Shown here: piece by piece, positions 20,502 to 28,938 of the stretch
Layout: every line of letters starts with the position of its first letter
How positions within the stretch are numbered: position 1 is the first letter of the stretch
Source of the DNA: Aliivibrio sp. 1S175
Lineage (GTDB): Bacteria > Pseudomonadota > Gammaproteobacteria > Enterobacterales > Vibrionaceae
Assembly: GCF_001690985.1 (NCBI RefSeq)
Contig: NZ_MAJS01000011.1
Span: 62,001-126,000, forward strand
Length of the DNA: 64,000 nucleotides
Reading direction: 5' to 3'
The notes under the pieces: model-generated
What the model saw: the letters and a program-made list of their open reading frames with translations, nothing else
Told to the model about the DNA's origin: nothing
Database searches by the model: none
Position numbers and translations under genes: made by a program

Positions 20502-21743
20502 TTAAGCAGCAGTAGCAGGGCTTAACTGTTGTGCTTTTTCTTCAGAGATAGGTTTTGTTACTAACGCTAATACAATAGCGATACCAACCATTACAGCAGA
20601 AATTGTGTATGCTAATGCGTAATCACCGCCTTGTGTCATTGAGTAACCAACAACAGCCGCACCGATTGCACCACCAATCCCCCATGATGTGTAAAGTACA
20701 CCATAGTTTGTACCGTAGTTTTTCAGGCCGTAGAATTCGGCAGTTAGCGATGGGAATACAGCCAGAAGCGTACCATAGCCAACAGCAGCAACAGCAGTAC
20801 CAATAATTAGCATTACTTCGTTGTCATACATGCTAAATAAAGCCATGTTTGCTGCTTGAAGAATAAATGCAATAAGTAATGTTTTCACACCACCAATTTT
20901 ATCTGAAAGCATACCAGCAGCAACACGGCCGCCTGAATTAAATACAGCAAGAAGAGAGGCTAAGTAAACCGCGTTTGGAAGGTTAGCTTGCATGCTTGCG
21001 ATAGTAGTAATGTTACCGATGATCATAAGACCAGCAGAAGCTGCAAATGCATACATAATCCATAATGAATAAAACTGAGGCGTTTTAAGCATTGCCTTCC
21101 AATTTAGATCCGTTGGTTTACGTGTAGCAACAGGTGATTGACCTGCTTTTACTTTTGGCTCTTCTGGTTGGTAACCTTCAGGTGGATTATTAATTGTTGT
21201 CGCTAGTGGAACAGCAATAATAAGAATCGCAATACCAAGAACTAAAAAGCTAGTATGAATACCGTACATTGAAATAAGAGCAGAAGTTACTGGAGCTAGG
21301 TAAATTGCAGCAAGACCGAAACCCGCCGCGATTAAACCATTAACCATTCCCTTCTTGGAAGGGTGGAACCATTTCATTGCAGAAGGAGCAAGGCAAGCGT
21401 AACCAAAACCAATACCAGCACCTGTCATCACACCAAACGTTAGATTTAGCATTAATACCGTGTCAGCAAAGCTTGATGCGATCATACCTAGGCCTACTAA
21501 AACAGTACCAAAGATAAGAATTAAGCGCGGACCCATGCGATCTTGAAGAATACCTGCAACTAAAAGACAGATAGAAAAAGTGATTGTTGCAGTTGCATAA
21601 GGTTGGGACGCTTGTGAAGCAGTCCAGCCCATATCAGTAACAAGAGCCTTGTTGAATACGCTCCATGCGTAAAGAATTCCTAAACATAGGTTAATACAGA
21701 AGCCTGCTAGCAGGATACGCATTGCTTTATCGATATTTTTCAT
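20502..21743 (-). CDS. OFA-family MFS transporter (lactate/oxalate/formate type)
   Basis: The 413-residue protein has twelve predicted membrane helices and the OFA start CLGILYAWSVF near residue 21, with the MFS loop motif QDRMGPRL near 67. Members exchange or import small carboxylates; relatives are annotated as L-lactate transporters and E. coli YhjX responds to pyruvate. The substrate here is inferred as a small monocarboxylate. It is a single-gene unit with a strong terminator and a long upstream region. Confidence 0.85.
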   Translation of the reverse strand: MKNIDKAMRILLAGFCINLCLGILYAWSVFNKALVTDMGWTASQASQPYATATITFSICLLVAGILQDRMGPRLILIFGTVLVGLGMIASSFADTVLMLNLTFGVMTGAGIGFGYACLAPSAMKWFHPSKKGMVNGLIAAGFGLAAIYLAPVTSALISMYGIHTSFLVLGIAILIIAVPLATTINNPPEGYQPEEPKVKAGQSPVATRKPTDLNWKAMLKTPQFYSLWIMYAFAASAGLMIIGNITTIASMQANLPNAVYLASLLAVFNSGGRVAAGMLSDKIGGVKTLLIAFILQAANMALFSMYDNEVMLIIGTAVAAVGYGTLLAVFPSLTAEFYGLKNYGTNYGVLYTSWGIGGAIGAAVVGYSMTQGGDYALAYTISAVMVGIAIVLALVTKPISEEKAQQLSPATAA

Positions 21744-22055
21744 CGCAATCTCAGTGAGTTGAAAGTTTATTACAATTAAATGTATGTTTTTTATGGTTCT
21801 TTATTGGAAGTATGACATTCGTCACGTAAATCTGGGCGGAGTCTACCAGTAGTTGATATGTATTGGAATACTCTGTATGAAAATCACACCACATTTTTAC
21901 AATCTAATATTTCAAATTTGGCAGTATCATAAATTTGACGCTAAACCACATTTTTTTGTCATGTTAGTGTAAATTAATGATATTAAGGCTATTTTTATGA
22001 TCAATTGCTTGATAATATCCGCCGCGAAAAAACATTACTAAAAATATGGATAAAC
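21744..22055. other. Divergent intergenic region, OFA transporter / DUF3332 gene
   Basis: The 312 bases hold the two divergent promoters. The part near the lipoprotein gene is very AT-rich. I found no convincing operator palindrome or RNA structure. Confidence 0.5.
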
Positions 22056-22607
22056 ATGAATATTAAGAAAATTAAATTAGCAGTAGTATTAGCATTAGGC
22101 GTAACAACGTTAACTGGTTGTATGGGTCAAATGGGCGTGTCAAAATTAGTTGCATTTGGTAACTTAAAAGCAGTAGATAACCGCTATGGTCGTGCTGGAC
22201 TATATGTTTTATTAGCGCCTGTATATGGTGTTGCAGCATTTGCCGATCTGTTTGTTTTCAACTCAATTGAATTCTGGACAGGTAAAAACATTATTACAGG
22301 TAAAAGTCCTGCAGTTGTAGATAGCGATGTTGGTGGTGCGGTATTTAAAGTTAATGATAAAATTGACGCATCAATGACAAAAGCACCAATTGCGCCGCTT
22401 CAAGTGAATAACAATGTAAAAAGCGCATCATTTGAGCAAATTGATGAAAATACATTAGAAATGCATGTAGCATTACTTGATGGTACGCAACAAGTTTTAC
22501 GTGGCGAGAAAGCGGAAGATGGAATTGCTTTTTACCTAGATGGTAATTACATCACAACAGTGCAAGTTGAAGAGTTAGAAAATTACGTAGCAGCTTCTCA
22601 AGCTTAA
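22056..22607 (+). CDS. DUF3332 family lipoprotein
   Basis: The ATG at 22056 gives a 183-residue protein with a lipoprotein signal (MNIKKIK, hydrophobic stretch, LTGC); an upstream in-frame ATG at 22005 would bury the signal and is rejected. The block KAVDNRYGRAG followed by LLAPVYGVAAFADLFVFNSIEFWTG is characteristic of DUF3332. Asp is absent after the lipid Cys (Met follows), so outer-membrane sorting by Lol is expected. Function is unknown. A terminator follows. Confidence 0.82.
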   Translation: MNIKKIKLAVVLALGVTTLTGCMGQMGVSKLVAFGNLKAVDNRYGRAGLYVLLAPVYGVAAFADLFVFNSIEFWTGKNIITGKSPAVVDSDVGGAVFKVNDKIDASMTKAPIAPLQVNNNVKSASFEQIDENTLEMHVALLDGTQQVLRGEKAEDGIAFYLDGNYITTVQVEELENYVAASQA

Positions 22608-22633
22608 TTTTTAAACTTATTTATAGCATTAAT

Positions 22634-22663
22634 AAAAAGCACTCAAATTTGGGTGCTTTTTTT
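22634..22663 (+). terminator. Terminator after the DUF3332 lipoprotein gene
   Basis: AAAAGCACTCAAA and TTTGGGTGCTTTT pair with no more than two wobble pairs, followed by T residues. Confidence 0.88.
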
Positions 22664-22943
22664 GTGTCAGTTCAAAATAAATTAATTTATTTATGTGTTT
22701 TTTTCTGTTGGGAATAGGCTAAAATTAACAATTAATTTACATTAAATGTGCCAGTTCTAAGAAACTAAAATTACAACAGGTCACTCTTATTTCTTTTCAA
22801 TGTAAACTGATATTATTGTAACATTTTTTTTACATTTCGTTGTTTTTCATATAGTTGAATTTAAAATAGAAAGCGATAGAATATACCGGAAACAAAGATT
22901 CCAAAATTGAAAGGATGCTCTCAATTTATCTTCGAGGTATATT
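22664..22943. other. AT-rich intergenic region before the 121-aa membrane protein
   Basis: With the terminator, 336 bases separate the two genes. It is strongly AT-rich. A weak hairpin AATTGA/TCAATT sits close to the next start (about 22905-22928). No other signal recognised. Confidence 0.4.
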
Positions 22944-23309
22944 ATGAAATTATTTCTTATTTTTTTAGTTTCAACTTTAGGTGGCGTAGCTGCTGCTGAG
23001 CATTTTCATTCCTTTATTTTAGGGTTAAGTATTGCTTCGTTAGCTGTTGGTTGTTGCCATTGGTTTGCTTTTAGAACGACTAGATACCCACAAATGGCAC
23101 TACTGTTACTGATGTTAGGTTTATTTTCTAAGATTGCAGTAACTGTTATTGGCGTTGTTTTTAGTATGAAAGCGGATCTAATCACTTCGCCATTTATATT
23201 CTCAGTATCTTATTTATTCTTCTTAATAGTGACTACATATCTTTGGTTCAAAATTAAAGATGCAAAAATATCTGCAGAACTGCTTAAGAAAAATCAAAAA
23301 ATAGCTTAA
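22944..23309 (+). CDS. Four-helix membrane protein of unknown function (121 aa)
   Basis: I do not recognise the family. The product has four hydrophobic segments (about residues 3-18, 24-45, 50-75 and 82-103) and a basic, Lys-rich C-terminal tail that should face the cytoplasm. The start has GAGG upstream (cttcgaggtatattatg). It is a single gene with a strong terminator of its own. Confidence 0.65.
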   Translation: MKLFLIFLVSTLGGVAAAEHFHSFILGLSIASLAVGCCHWFAFRTTRYPQMALLLLMLGLFSKIAVTVIGVVFSMKADLITSPFIFSVSYLFFLIVTTYLWFKIKDAKISAELLKKNQKIA

Positions 23310-23330
23310 CCGAGACAATCAGTTTTAAAA

Positions 23331-23365
23331 CAAGAAGAGGAGCCTTGGCTCCTCTTCTTGTTTTT
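23331..23365 (+). terminator. Terminator after the 121-aa membrane protein gene
   Basis: A perfect 14-bp stem CAAGAAGAGGAGCC / GGCTCCTCTTCTTG with a two-base tip, then T residues. Confidence 0.93.
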
Positions 23366-23441
23366 GTATTATGCTATACCGTATCTATGAATTAGATTTC
23401 TTGCTATAGTCTTGATAGTTTTACTTAAAAAGGGTTTCTAG

Positions 23442-24446
23442 ATGGCAATTTCCATCTTAATTTGTGATGACTCTGCATTAGCTCGTAAGCAATTATCTCG
23501 AGTTATACCGTTATCATGGGGAGCAAAAATAGAGTTTGCTCAGGACGGTTGGGATGCGATTGCTAAACTTGAAGTTGACTCATACGATCTTTTATTTCTT
23601 GATTTAACGATGCCAGAACTTGATGGTTACGGTACGTTAGAACAAATTAATATCCGTAAAATCAATACCCAAGTTGTTGTCGTTTCCGGTGATATTCAAC
23701 CAAAAGCACAATTACGAGTTTCGGAACTTGGTGCAAAAGCCTTTATAAAAAAACCGCTAGATAAAGCCACTTTAATCTCGACATTAACATCAATCGGGAT
23801 CCATCCTGAGCGTCAATTAGCGTATTCACCACAGCCTGTAATGCCAATTCAATTACGTCGTAGAGATGTTTATTTAGAAGTGGCGAACGTTGCAATTGGT
23901 CGTGCAGCAGATTCTTTAGCGCGCCATTTTGATGTTTTTGTTAATATGCCTTTGCCTAACGTTAATTTATTTGAAATGAGTGAATTACAAATGACATTAC
24001 GTCATTTGGCCAGTAATGAGGATATGTCAGGCGTGTGCCAGGGGTTTAGTGGTGAAGGTATTGCAGGAGAAGCATTAGTATTATTAAGTGACTCAAGTGT
24101 AAGTGACCTTGTTAAATTAATGGATTACCCTGAATCCAATGATACAAGTTTAGAATTAGAACTGTTAATGGATGTGTCTAATATATTAGTTGGTGCATTC
24201 TTAAAAGGCATCGGGGAACAATCGGAGGTTCGTTTTTTCCAAAGTGCGCCAGTATTGCTTGGGCAACATATTTCTATTGATAGTGTTTTGGAATCAACAA
24301 AAGGGTCGTTTAATCGAATAATGGCATTTGAGGTCAGTTATAATATTGACAATACAAATATTAAATGTGACATGTTATTAATGATAGTGGATGAATCACT
24401 TCCAATTTTAGATAATAAACTTGCTTACTTATTGGATGATGAATAA
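23442..24446 (+). CDS. Response regulator with CheC/CheX-like phosphatase domain
   Basis: The 334-residue protein begins with a receiver domain: acidic pair D9-D10, phospho-acceptor D54 in LDLTMPELDG, and the KKP lysine near residue 104. The second half resembles CheC: GVCQGFSGEGIAGEALVLL and a DVSN motif with Pro 23 residues after its Asn, matching ExxN-x22-P of CheC phosphatases but with Asp for Glu. It could dephosphorylate CheY-type regulators under control of its own receiver. It overlaps the following PAS gene by one base, so the two are likely partners. No kinase gene is adjacent. Confidence 0.78.
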   Translation: MAISILICDDSALARKQLSRVIPLSWGAKIEFAQDGWDAIAKLEVDSYDLLFLDLTMPELDGYGTLEQINIRKINTQVVVVSGDIQPKAQLRVSELGAKAFIKKPLDKATLISTLTSIGIHPERQLAYSPQPVMPIQLRRRDVYLEVANVAIGRAADSLARHFDVFVNMPLPNVNLFEMSELQMTLRHLASNEDMSGVCQGFSGEGIAGEALVLLSDSSVSDLVKLMDYPESNDTSLELELLMDVSNILVGAFLKGIGEQSEVRFFQSAPVLLGQHISIDSVLESTKGSFNRIMAFEVSYNIDNTNIKCDMLLMIVDESLPILDNKLAYLLDDE

Positions 24447-24886
24447 TGAATGGGATCCCTGTCGAGTTCGAGCAGTTTCATTGGATGGTTGATATAGTAC
24501 AAAATGTTGATGTTGGTTTAATCGTTGTAGATAAAGAATTTACTATCCATCTTTGGAATGGATTTATGATTCATCACAGTGGAAAACAATCGCATGATGT
24601 CATGGGTAAATCATTATTTACTGTTTTTCCTGAAATACATGAAGATTGGTTTAGAGCGAAATCAAAGCCCGTTTTTGAGTTGGGAACGCGGAGTTTTGTA
24701 ATTTGGCGGCAAAGACCTTATTTATTTCGTTGTCGTAATGTCAGACCTATTACCCAACAAAGTGAATTCATGTATCAAAATGTCACGCTTAATCCAATGC
24801 GAAGCACAACCGGTGAAGTTAAATCAATATTTATCTCTGTTGACGACGTAACACCAGAAGCTCTTGCAGAAAAATTGAATAAATAA
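24446..24886 (+). CDS. PAS-domain protein, partner of the receiver-CheC protein
   Basis: The 146-residue protein is almost entirely one PAS domain: NVDVGLIVVDKEFTIHLWN near residue 20, GKSLFTVFPEI near 53, and a C-terminal strand with SVDDVT. It lacks a kinase, GGDEF or HTH output. Its ATG shares a base with the preceding TAA (TAATG), which implies coupled translation and probable physical partnership with the receiver-CheC protein. A cofactor (haem, FAD or none) cannot be predicted. The Arg-rich segment near residue 88 is unusual. Confidence 0.75.
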   Translation: MNGIPVEFEQFHWMVDIVQNVDVGLIVVDKEFTIHLWNGFMIHHSGKQSHDVMGKSLFTVFPEIHEDWFRAKSKPVFELGTRSFVIWRQRPYLFRCRNVRPITQQSEFMYQNVTLNPMRSTTGEVKSIFISVDDVTPEALAEKLNK

Positions 24887-24915
24887 AAAATGGAGGCCGA
24901 GGCCTCCATTTTTAT
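24885..24915. terminator. Bidirectional terminator between PAS and tmaR genes
   Basis: ATGGAGGCC and GGCCTCCAT form a perfect stem flanked by A and T runs, so it can serve both convergent genes. Confidence 0.92.
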
Positions 24916-24926
24916 TAAGAAAAATA

Positions 24927-25235
24927 TTATTTGTGTGCTTTTTTATCAGCTTCTGTAAGATCGCGGATCTTACGGCTGATGTCACGGCGAGATTTTGAAA
25001 TTTCAGCGCTTTTAATGATGTGGTCATCTACGCGGTCTTCGTAATCTGCTTTCATATTCTGTACAACAGCAATGATTTCGTCAGTAGACATAGTAGGGTG
25101 AATATAATCAAGCATGTTTTCTAGCAATGTTACACGCTTTTGGTTATCACGAATTTTCTTTTGGTTGTCTTGTAGTTCACGTTTTAGTTTATTTTTACGA
25201 CGAGCTTGGTTGATAATTTCAAAAACGTTGTTCAT
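24927..25235 (-). CDS. tmaR: TmaR (YeeX, DUF496), pole-localising coiled-coil protein
   Basis: The 102-residue protein is highly helical and charged. The blocks [20 protein letters not shown] and [20 protein letters not shown] closely match E. coli YeeX, renamed TmaR, which forms polar clusters and recruits PTS Enzyme I. The length is close to the family (about 105-110). The start follows AGGAAATTAAA, a good site. A similar role in sugar-uptake control at the pole is inferred from the family. Confidence 0.9.
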   Translation of the reverse strand: MNNVFEIINQARRKNKLKRELQDNQKKIRDNQKRVTLLENMLDYIHPTMSTDEIIAVVQNMKADYEDRVDDHIIKSAEISKSRRDISRKIRDLTEADKKAHK

Positions 25236-25346
25236 TTTAATTTCCTATAATATTTAATAGCTACTATCTTGATTAAATCATAAATGCAGTAATGAAAACA
25301 ATAACAAGATCAATACAGTGCTAAAAAAATTGAATTAAGCCGTTTA

Positions 25347-25754
25347 TTAACTGGCTTTACTTTTAGGTTGATTTTCTTGGTTGTTTGGAGAAAGCTTTGT
25401 CACTTTTTCAACTTCCACAATCTCACGGTTTTCACCGATAAGCAAACCACCTTTTTCAATCGTTAGCTGCTGAGTTTGCATTATCCCTTTAAACTTTCCT
25501 TTCGGTTGGATATTTACTTCTCCGCCCTGACATGTACCTTCAACTAGCCCATTGATTAATACTAATCTTGCTTTGATGTCACCTTGGACTCGACCTGTCG
25601 GAGTAATTATTACTTCCGCGTCTGTAATGATATTTCCCTGAACGAAACCATCAACTTGAATGCTTTGATCTGATTCGATATTGCCAATAGCACGACAACC
25701 TTTAGCGATAATAGATAAAGAGGCAGAGGTAGACCTGCTACTAAAAAGGCCCAT
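25347..25754 (-). CDS. Bactofilin family cytoskeletal protein
   Basis: The 135-residue protein has the bactofilin core: SIIAKGCRAIGNIESDQSIQVDG near residue 14, then short Gly- and Val-rich repeats (VQGNI, VQGDI, VEGTC, FKGIM) that wind into a beta-helix, and a charged disordered C-terminal tail. Bactofilins polymerise without nucleotide and scaffold envelope or polar structures. A good ribosome-binding site (GGAGAAACACAC) precedes the ATG. It stands as its own unit next to tmaR. Confidence 0.88.
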   Translation of the reverse strand: MGLFSSRSTSASLSIIAKGCRAIGNIESDQSIQVDGFVQGNIITDAEVIITPTGRVQGDIKARLVLINGLVEGTCQGGEVNIQPKGKFKGIMQTQQLTIEKGGLLIGENREIVEVEKVTKLSPNNQENQPKSKAS

Positions 25755-25908
25755 GTGTGTTTCTCCAATTGATATTAAACTAACGAAAGAATACTATCAT
25801 GAATAGAACAGGGGATAGCTACTAATTACAGAGTTAACAGTAGTATTTGGTAACAGAGCTCACACTTTGTATCGTATGCATAATCGATTAAAGTAAAGGA
25901 AGTAAAGA

Positions 25909-26583
25909 ATGAGAATTATAACCCAAGCAGAAATTCGTATTATTGGCTGTTTAATTGAAAAAGAGATCACAACACCAGAACAATACCCTTTAACGCTCAA
26001 TGCATTAACAACTGCATGTAATCAAAAAAGCAACCGTGACCCTGTCACATCAATGACCGATTCAGAGGTTCTTGATGCGGTTAATTCATTAATTAATGAT
26101 CGATTAGTTACTGATGAAACTCGTGGCAATGCACGAGTTGCTAAATATCAGCATCGTTTTTGTAATACCGAATTTGGTAGCCTTCAATTATCAAAACAAG
26201 AAATTGCTATTCTATGTGTTTTATTTCTACGTGGCCCTCAAACTCCGGGGGAATTACGCACTCGAACTCAACGTCTGTGTGATTTTGATAACGTTGCTCA
26301 AGTAGAAAGTGTATTAAATAAATTATGTTCAGAAGAGGCATCACCAAAAGTTGTGAAACTTGAGAAAGAACCAGGAAAACGAGAAGCAAGATATGGCCAT
26401 TTATTCTGTGGAGAAATCGAGGACAGTGTTGCCGTCAATCATACTCATACTCATACTCATACCCATTCAGAGCAGACCAGTAATGACAATACGCAAAGAA
26501 TGGATGAACTAGAACAAGAAGTTGCATTACTGCGAGCTGAAGTCGCAGAGCTAAAGCAATTAATTAATGATGTTTTAGCTTAG
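25909..26583 (+). CDS. YceH family protein (DUF480) with a His-Thr repeat
   Basis: The 224-residue protein matches YceH: EIRIIGCLIEKEITTPEQYPLTLNAL near residue 8, CNQKSNRDPV near 37 and LRGPQTPGELRTRT near 110, two winged-helix units, and a C-terminal coiled coil (ELEQEVALLRAEVAELKQL). Between them lies an unusual His-Thr alternation (five His, residues about 178-186) encoded by CATACT hexamers at 26440-26466. Function of the family is unknown; DNA binding is plausible from the fold. Confidence 0.88.
   Translation: MRIITQAEIRIIGCLIEKEITTPEQYPLTLNALTTACNQKSNRDPVTSMTDSEVLDAVNSLINDRLVTDETRGNARVAKYQHRFCNTEFGSLQLSKQEIAILCVLFLRGPQTPGELRTRTQRLCDFDNVAQVESVLNKLCSEEASPKVVKLEKEPGKREARYGHLFCGEIEDSVAVNHTHTHTHTHSEQTSNDNTQRMDELEQEVALLRAEVAELKQLINDVLA
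26440..26466 (+). repeat. CATACT hexamer microsatellite inside yceH
   Basis: Three perfect CATACT units are followed by CATACC and CAT. Copy changes would keep the frame and only lengthen or shorten a His-Thr linker. Confidence 0.85.
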
Positions 26584-26588
26584 TTAAC

Positions 26589-26873
26589 GTGACGAAAACA
26601 AATACAGAGTGGAGTATCTATTTAGTTCGAACTCGACTAGATACTCTATATTGCGGTATTACTAATGACTTATCTCGTCGCTTTCTTATGCATCAGACAG
26701 GAAAAGGAGCGAAATATTTAAGAGGTAAGGGACCTTTAACGCTAGAGTGGTCACATCAAGTAGATTCTAAATCGCTAGCGTTGCGATATGAATACCGTAT
26801 AAAAAAAATGACCAAAGCCTCAAAAGAAGCCTTGGTCAATCAAACAGGTAGTCTTCCTATTCTTTGCGACTAA
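26589..26873 (+). CDS. GIY-YIG nuclease-fold protein (YhbQ/UPF0213 type)
   Basis: The 94-residue protein starts at the GTG at 26589, six bases after yceH. It has the GIY-YIG core in the form IYLVRT...[11 protein letters not shown] (residues 9-31), then [16 protein letters not shown] and the closing helix [14 protein letters not shown]. The catalytic Tyr, Arg and Glu positions appear present. Relatives act on damaged or branched DNA but are poorly studied. The 3' end overlaps nadE by 4 bases in convergent orientation. Confidence 0.87.
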   Translation: MTKTNTEWSIYLVRTRLDTLYCGITNDLSRRFLMHQTGKGAKYLRGKGPLTLEWSHQVDSKSLALRYEYRIKKMTKASKEALVNQTGSLPILCD

Positions 26874-27706
26874 TCGTAAATCGTTGGAATAGGTAGGCGT
26901 TTATGCTGAGACAGTTGATAGATTCTAATTAATCTTGCTTCTGCCTCGGCATCAATTTTTTTGCCTTCCAAAAAGTCATCAATTTGATCATAAGTGACAC
27001 TAAGTGCGTCTTCATCTGCTTTTTGTGGTGCTAGTTCTTCTAAATCCGCCGTTGGCACTTTTTTTACTAATTGTTCAGGTGCGCCCAGTGCAGCGGCAAC
27101 TTCTCTAATTTGGCGTTTATTTAATCCAAATAAAGGCGCTAAATCACACGCACCATCACCAAACTTAGTATAAAAGCCAGTAATGTTTTCAGCTGAATGA
27201 TCAGTACCTAATACCAAACCACCGACATAACCAGCAACTTCATATTGCGCAATCATACGCGCTCTGGCTTTCACATTGCCTTTTACAAAATCGACTTTAG
27301 ACTTATCTGTTGGTAATAAACCGGTTGATTCAAGCCCGATATGATTGGCAGCATGCAAGCCGTCAACACCGTCTTTTATATTGATACTAATAGAATGGCT
27401 TGGTTTGATAAAAGAAAGAGCAAGTTGAGCTTCATCTTCATCTTGTTGTATTCCATAAGGCAAACGAACGGCGATAAATTGATAGCTTGATGATTGAGAC
27501 TCTTCATTTAATTCATTCACTGCAATTTGTGCTAAGCGTCCACACGTCGTTGAGTCAACACCACCACTGATCCCAAGGATCAATGATTTACAATGAGATT
27601 GAATAAGTTTAGATTTAATAAAATCGACACGTTGTTGTATTTCTTGAGTCGGGTCAATTAACGCTTTTACTTTCATTTCTTCAACAATCTGCTGCTGCAT
27701 TCTCAT
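26870..27706 (-). CDS. nadE: NH3-dependent NAD+ synthetase
   Basis: The 278-residue enzyme amidates nicotinic acid adenine dinucleotide to NAD+ using ammonia and ATP. It shows the PP-loop [15 protein letters not shown] near residue 42, the [11 protein letters not shown] segment near 140, and [29 protein letters not shown] near 164. Length is usual. No glutaminase domain is present, so it uses free ammonia. It is transcribed divergently from a NadD-like gene, which points to shared NAD metabolism. Confidence 0.97.
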   Translation of the reverse strand: MRMQQQIVEEMKVKALIDPTQEIQQRVDFIKSKLIQSHCKSLILGISGGVDSTTCGRLAQIAVNELNEESQSSSYQFIAVRLPYGIQQDEDEAQLALSFIKPSHSISINIKDGVDGLHAANHIGLESTGLLPTDKSKVDFVKGNVKARARMIAQYEVAGYVGGLVLGTDHSAENITGFYTKFGDGACDLAPLFGLNKRQIREVAAALGAPEQLVKKVPTADLEELAPQKADEDALSVTYDQIDDFLEGKKIDAEAEARLIRIYQLSQHKRLPIPTIYD

Positions 27707-27856
27707 TCCTTTACTTTATTGAGACAGTTCACACTTAATTAGAATAATCATACTGAATTTAACCAATTAATGACAGTTTAATAGGGGGATAGGATGGTCA
27801 TCGACGAAATTTTCACTTATGCTAATTAATAATATCGAAAGTAAAGAGACCCATTA

Positions 27857-28369
27857 ATGAAGATAGCTGTATTTGGTAGTGCCTTTAATCCCCCGTCCCT
27901 TGGGCATAAAAGTGTTTTAGAGCGGTTAAGTCATTTTGATAAAGTATTGCTAGTTCCAAGTATTTCTCACGCTTGGGGGAAATCAATGCTTTCATATGAA
28001 ACTAGAATTGAGATGGTTTCGATATTTGTTAATGATCTAAATATGAATAACCTTGAGTTATCAACATTGGAAAAAGAGATCTATATCCCAGAACAAAGTG
28101 TGACTACGTTTTCTTTGTTAAAAAAGCTTCAAGAGTTACATCGTACCGCCGATATTACCTTTATCATTGGACCAGATAATTTACTTCAATTTAGCAAATT
28201 TTATAAATCAGATGAAATAGTACAACGTTGGAGTGTGATGGCTTGTCCTGAAACATTACCAGTAAGAAGTACGGATATTAGAACAGCAATACAAGATGGT
28301 GAGTCGATTGCTCACTTAACAACAAAGGGTGTAGAAAAATATATTTCTGCGCACCGCTTATACGAGTAG
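27857..28369 (+). CDS. NadD-like nicotinate-nucleotide adenylyltransferase family protein
   Basis: The 170-residue protein has the nucleotidyltransferase signature VFGSAFNPPSLGHKS (residues 4-18, with the second His of the HxGH type) and the C-terminal RSTDIRTAI (the ISSTxxR equivalent). Canonical NadD is longer, about 210 residues, so this is a short paralogue rather than clearly the housekeeping enzyme. It lies divergent to nadE. It probably adenylates nicotinate mononucleotide or a related nucleotide. A small exported protein gene follows after 6 bases. Confidence 0.8.
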   Translation: MKIAVFGSAFNPPSLGHKSVLERLSHFDKVLLVPSISHAWGKSMLSYETRIEMVSIFVNDLNMNNLELSTLEKEIYIPEQSVTTFSLLKKLQELHRTADITFIIGPDNLLQFSKFYKSDEIVQRWSVMACPETLPVRSTDIRTAIQDGESIAHLTTKGVEKYISAHRLYE

Positions 28370-28375
28370 TTATTT

Positions 28376-28882
28376 ATGAAAAGACAAGTCAGCTTATTAA
28401 GTTTGATGATTGCGATACCACTGCATGCGAGTGCAGAGGATAAAGCGACTTGTTTTCAAGAAAGTTATGACAGCTATTCTCGTCAAATTTATTCAAGTAA
28501 TTCAAATTGTTTAATACCCTTATTCGAGGTTAATCAGTTCATTACTCAATTAACAGACATGACTCAGAAAATTGAAGATGATCTTTTTGAAGAAAGTTAC
28601 TGGGATAAATGGGCTTACAGCACTGGTGATGATCCATTACTTACAGGGTATTTGAGTGATAGTGCAGTAGGGTTTACGGTTTGGCAACCTGAAGAATATT
28701 ACGATAAAAAAATTGAAGAATTTAAATCTTACGGAGAATGGCTAGAAAGCTATGGTTTGCAATTAAGCTTAGCATTTGGCGGGGAAGATGAAGGTAAAAC
28801 GCCTCGTTTCCGTATTGATTATCGCTGGCATGATAGTGCAGATGACCAAGTATTTATGCAGTTTGAGATTCCATTCCAATAA
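28376..28882 (+). CDS. Exported protein of unknown function (168 aa)
   Basis: I do not recognise the family. It has a clear signal peptide (MKRQ, hydrophobic core, cleavage after LHASA near residue 20), then an acidic mature part with two Cys (26 and 43 approximately) that may form a disulfide. The C-terminal third (SLAFGGEDEGKTPRFRIDYRW and VFMQFEIPF) looks like outer-membrane beta strands ending in Phe-Gln, but the protein is too short for a full barrel. It starts 6 bases after the NadD-like gene, so the two may be co-transcribed. Confidence 0.62.
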   Translation: MKRQVSLLSLMIAIPLHASAEDKATCFQESYDSYSRQIYSSNSNCLIPLFEVNQFITQLTDMTQKIEDDLFEESYWDKWAYSTGDDPLLTGYLSDSAVGFTVWQPEEYYDKKIEEFKSYGEWLESYGLQLSLAFGGEDEGKTPRFRIDYRWHDSADDQVFMQFEIPFQ

Positions 28883-28938
28883 TACACCTTGTTCGTGAAT
28901 AACTGACTTTAGTCTTTCACGAACAATAGTGTTTCTGA

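Noticed and set aside
26440-26466. Phase-variable on/off switch in yceH
   Set aside because: Repeat units are six bases, so slippage cannot shift the frame.
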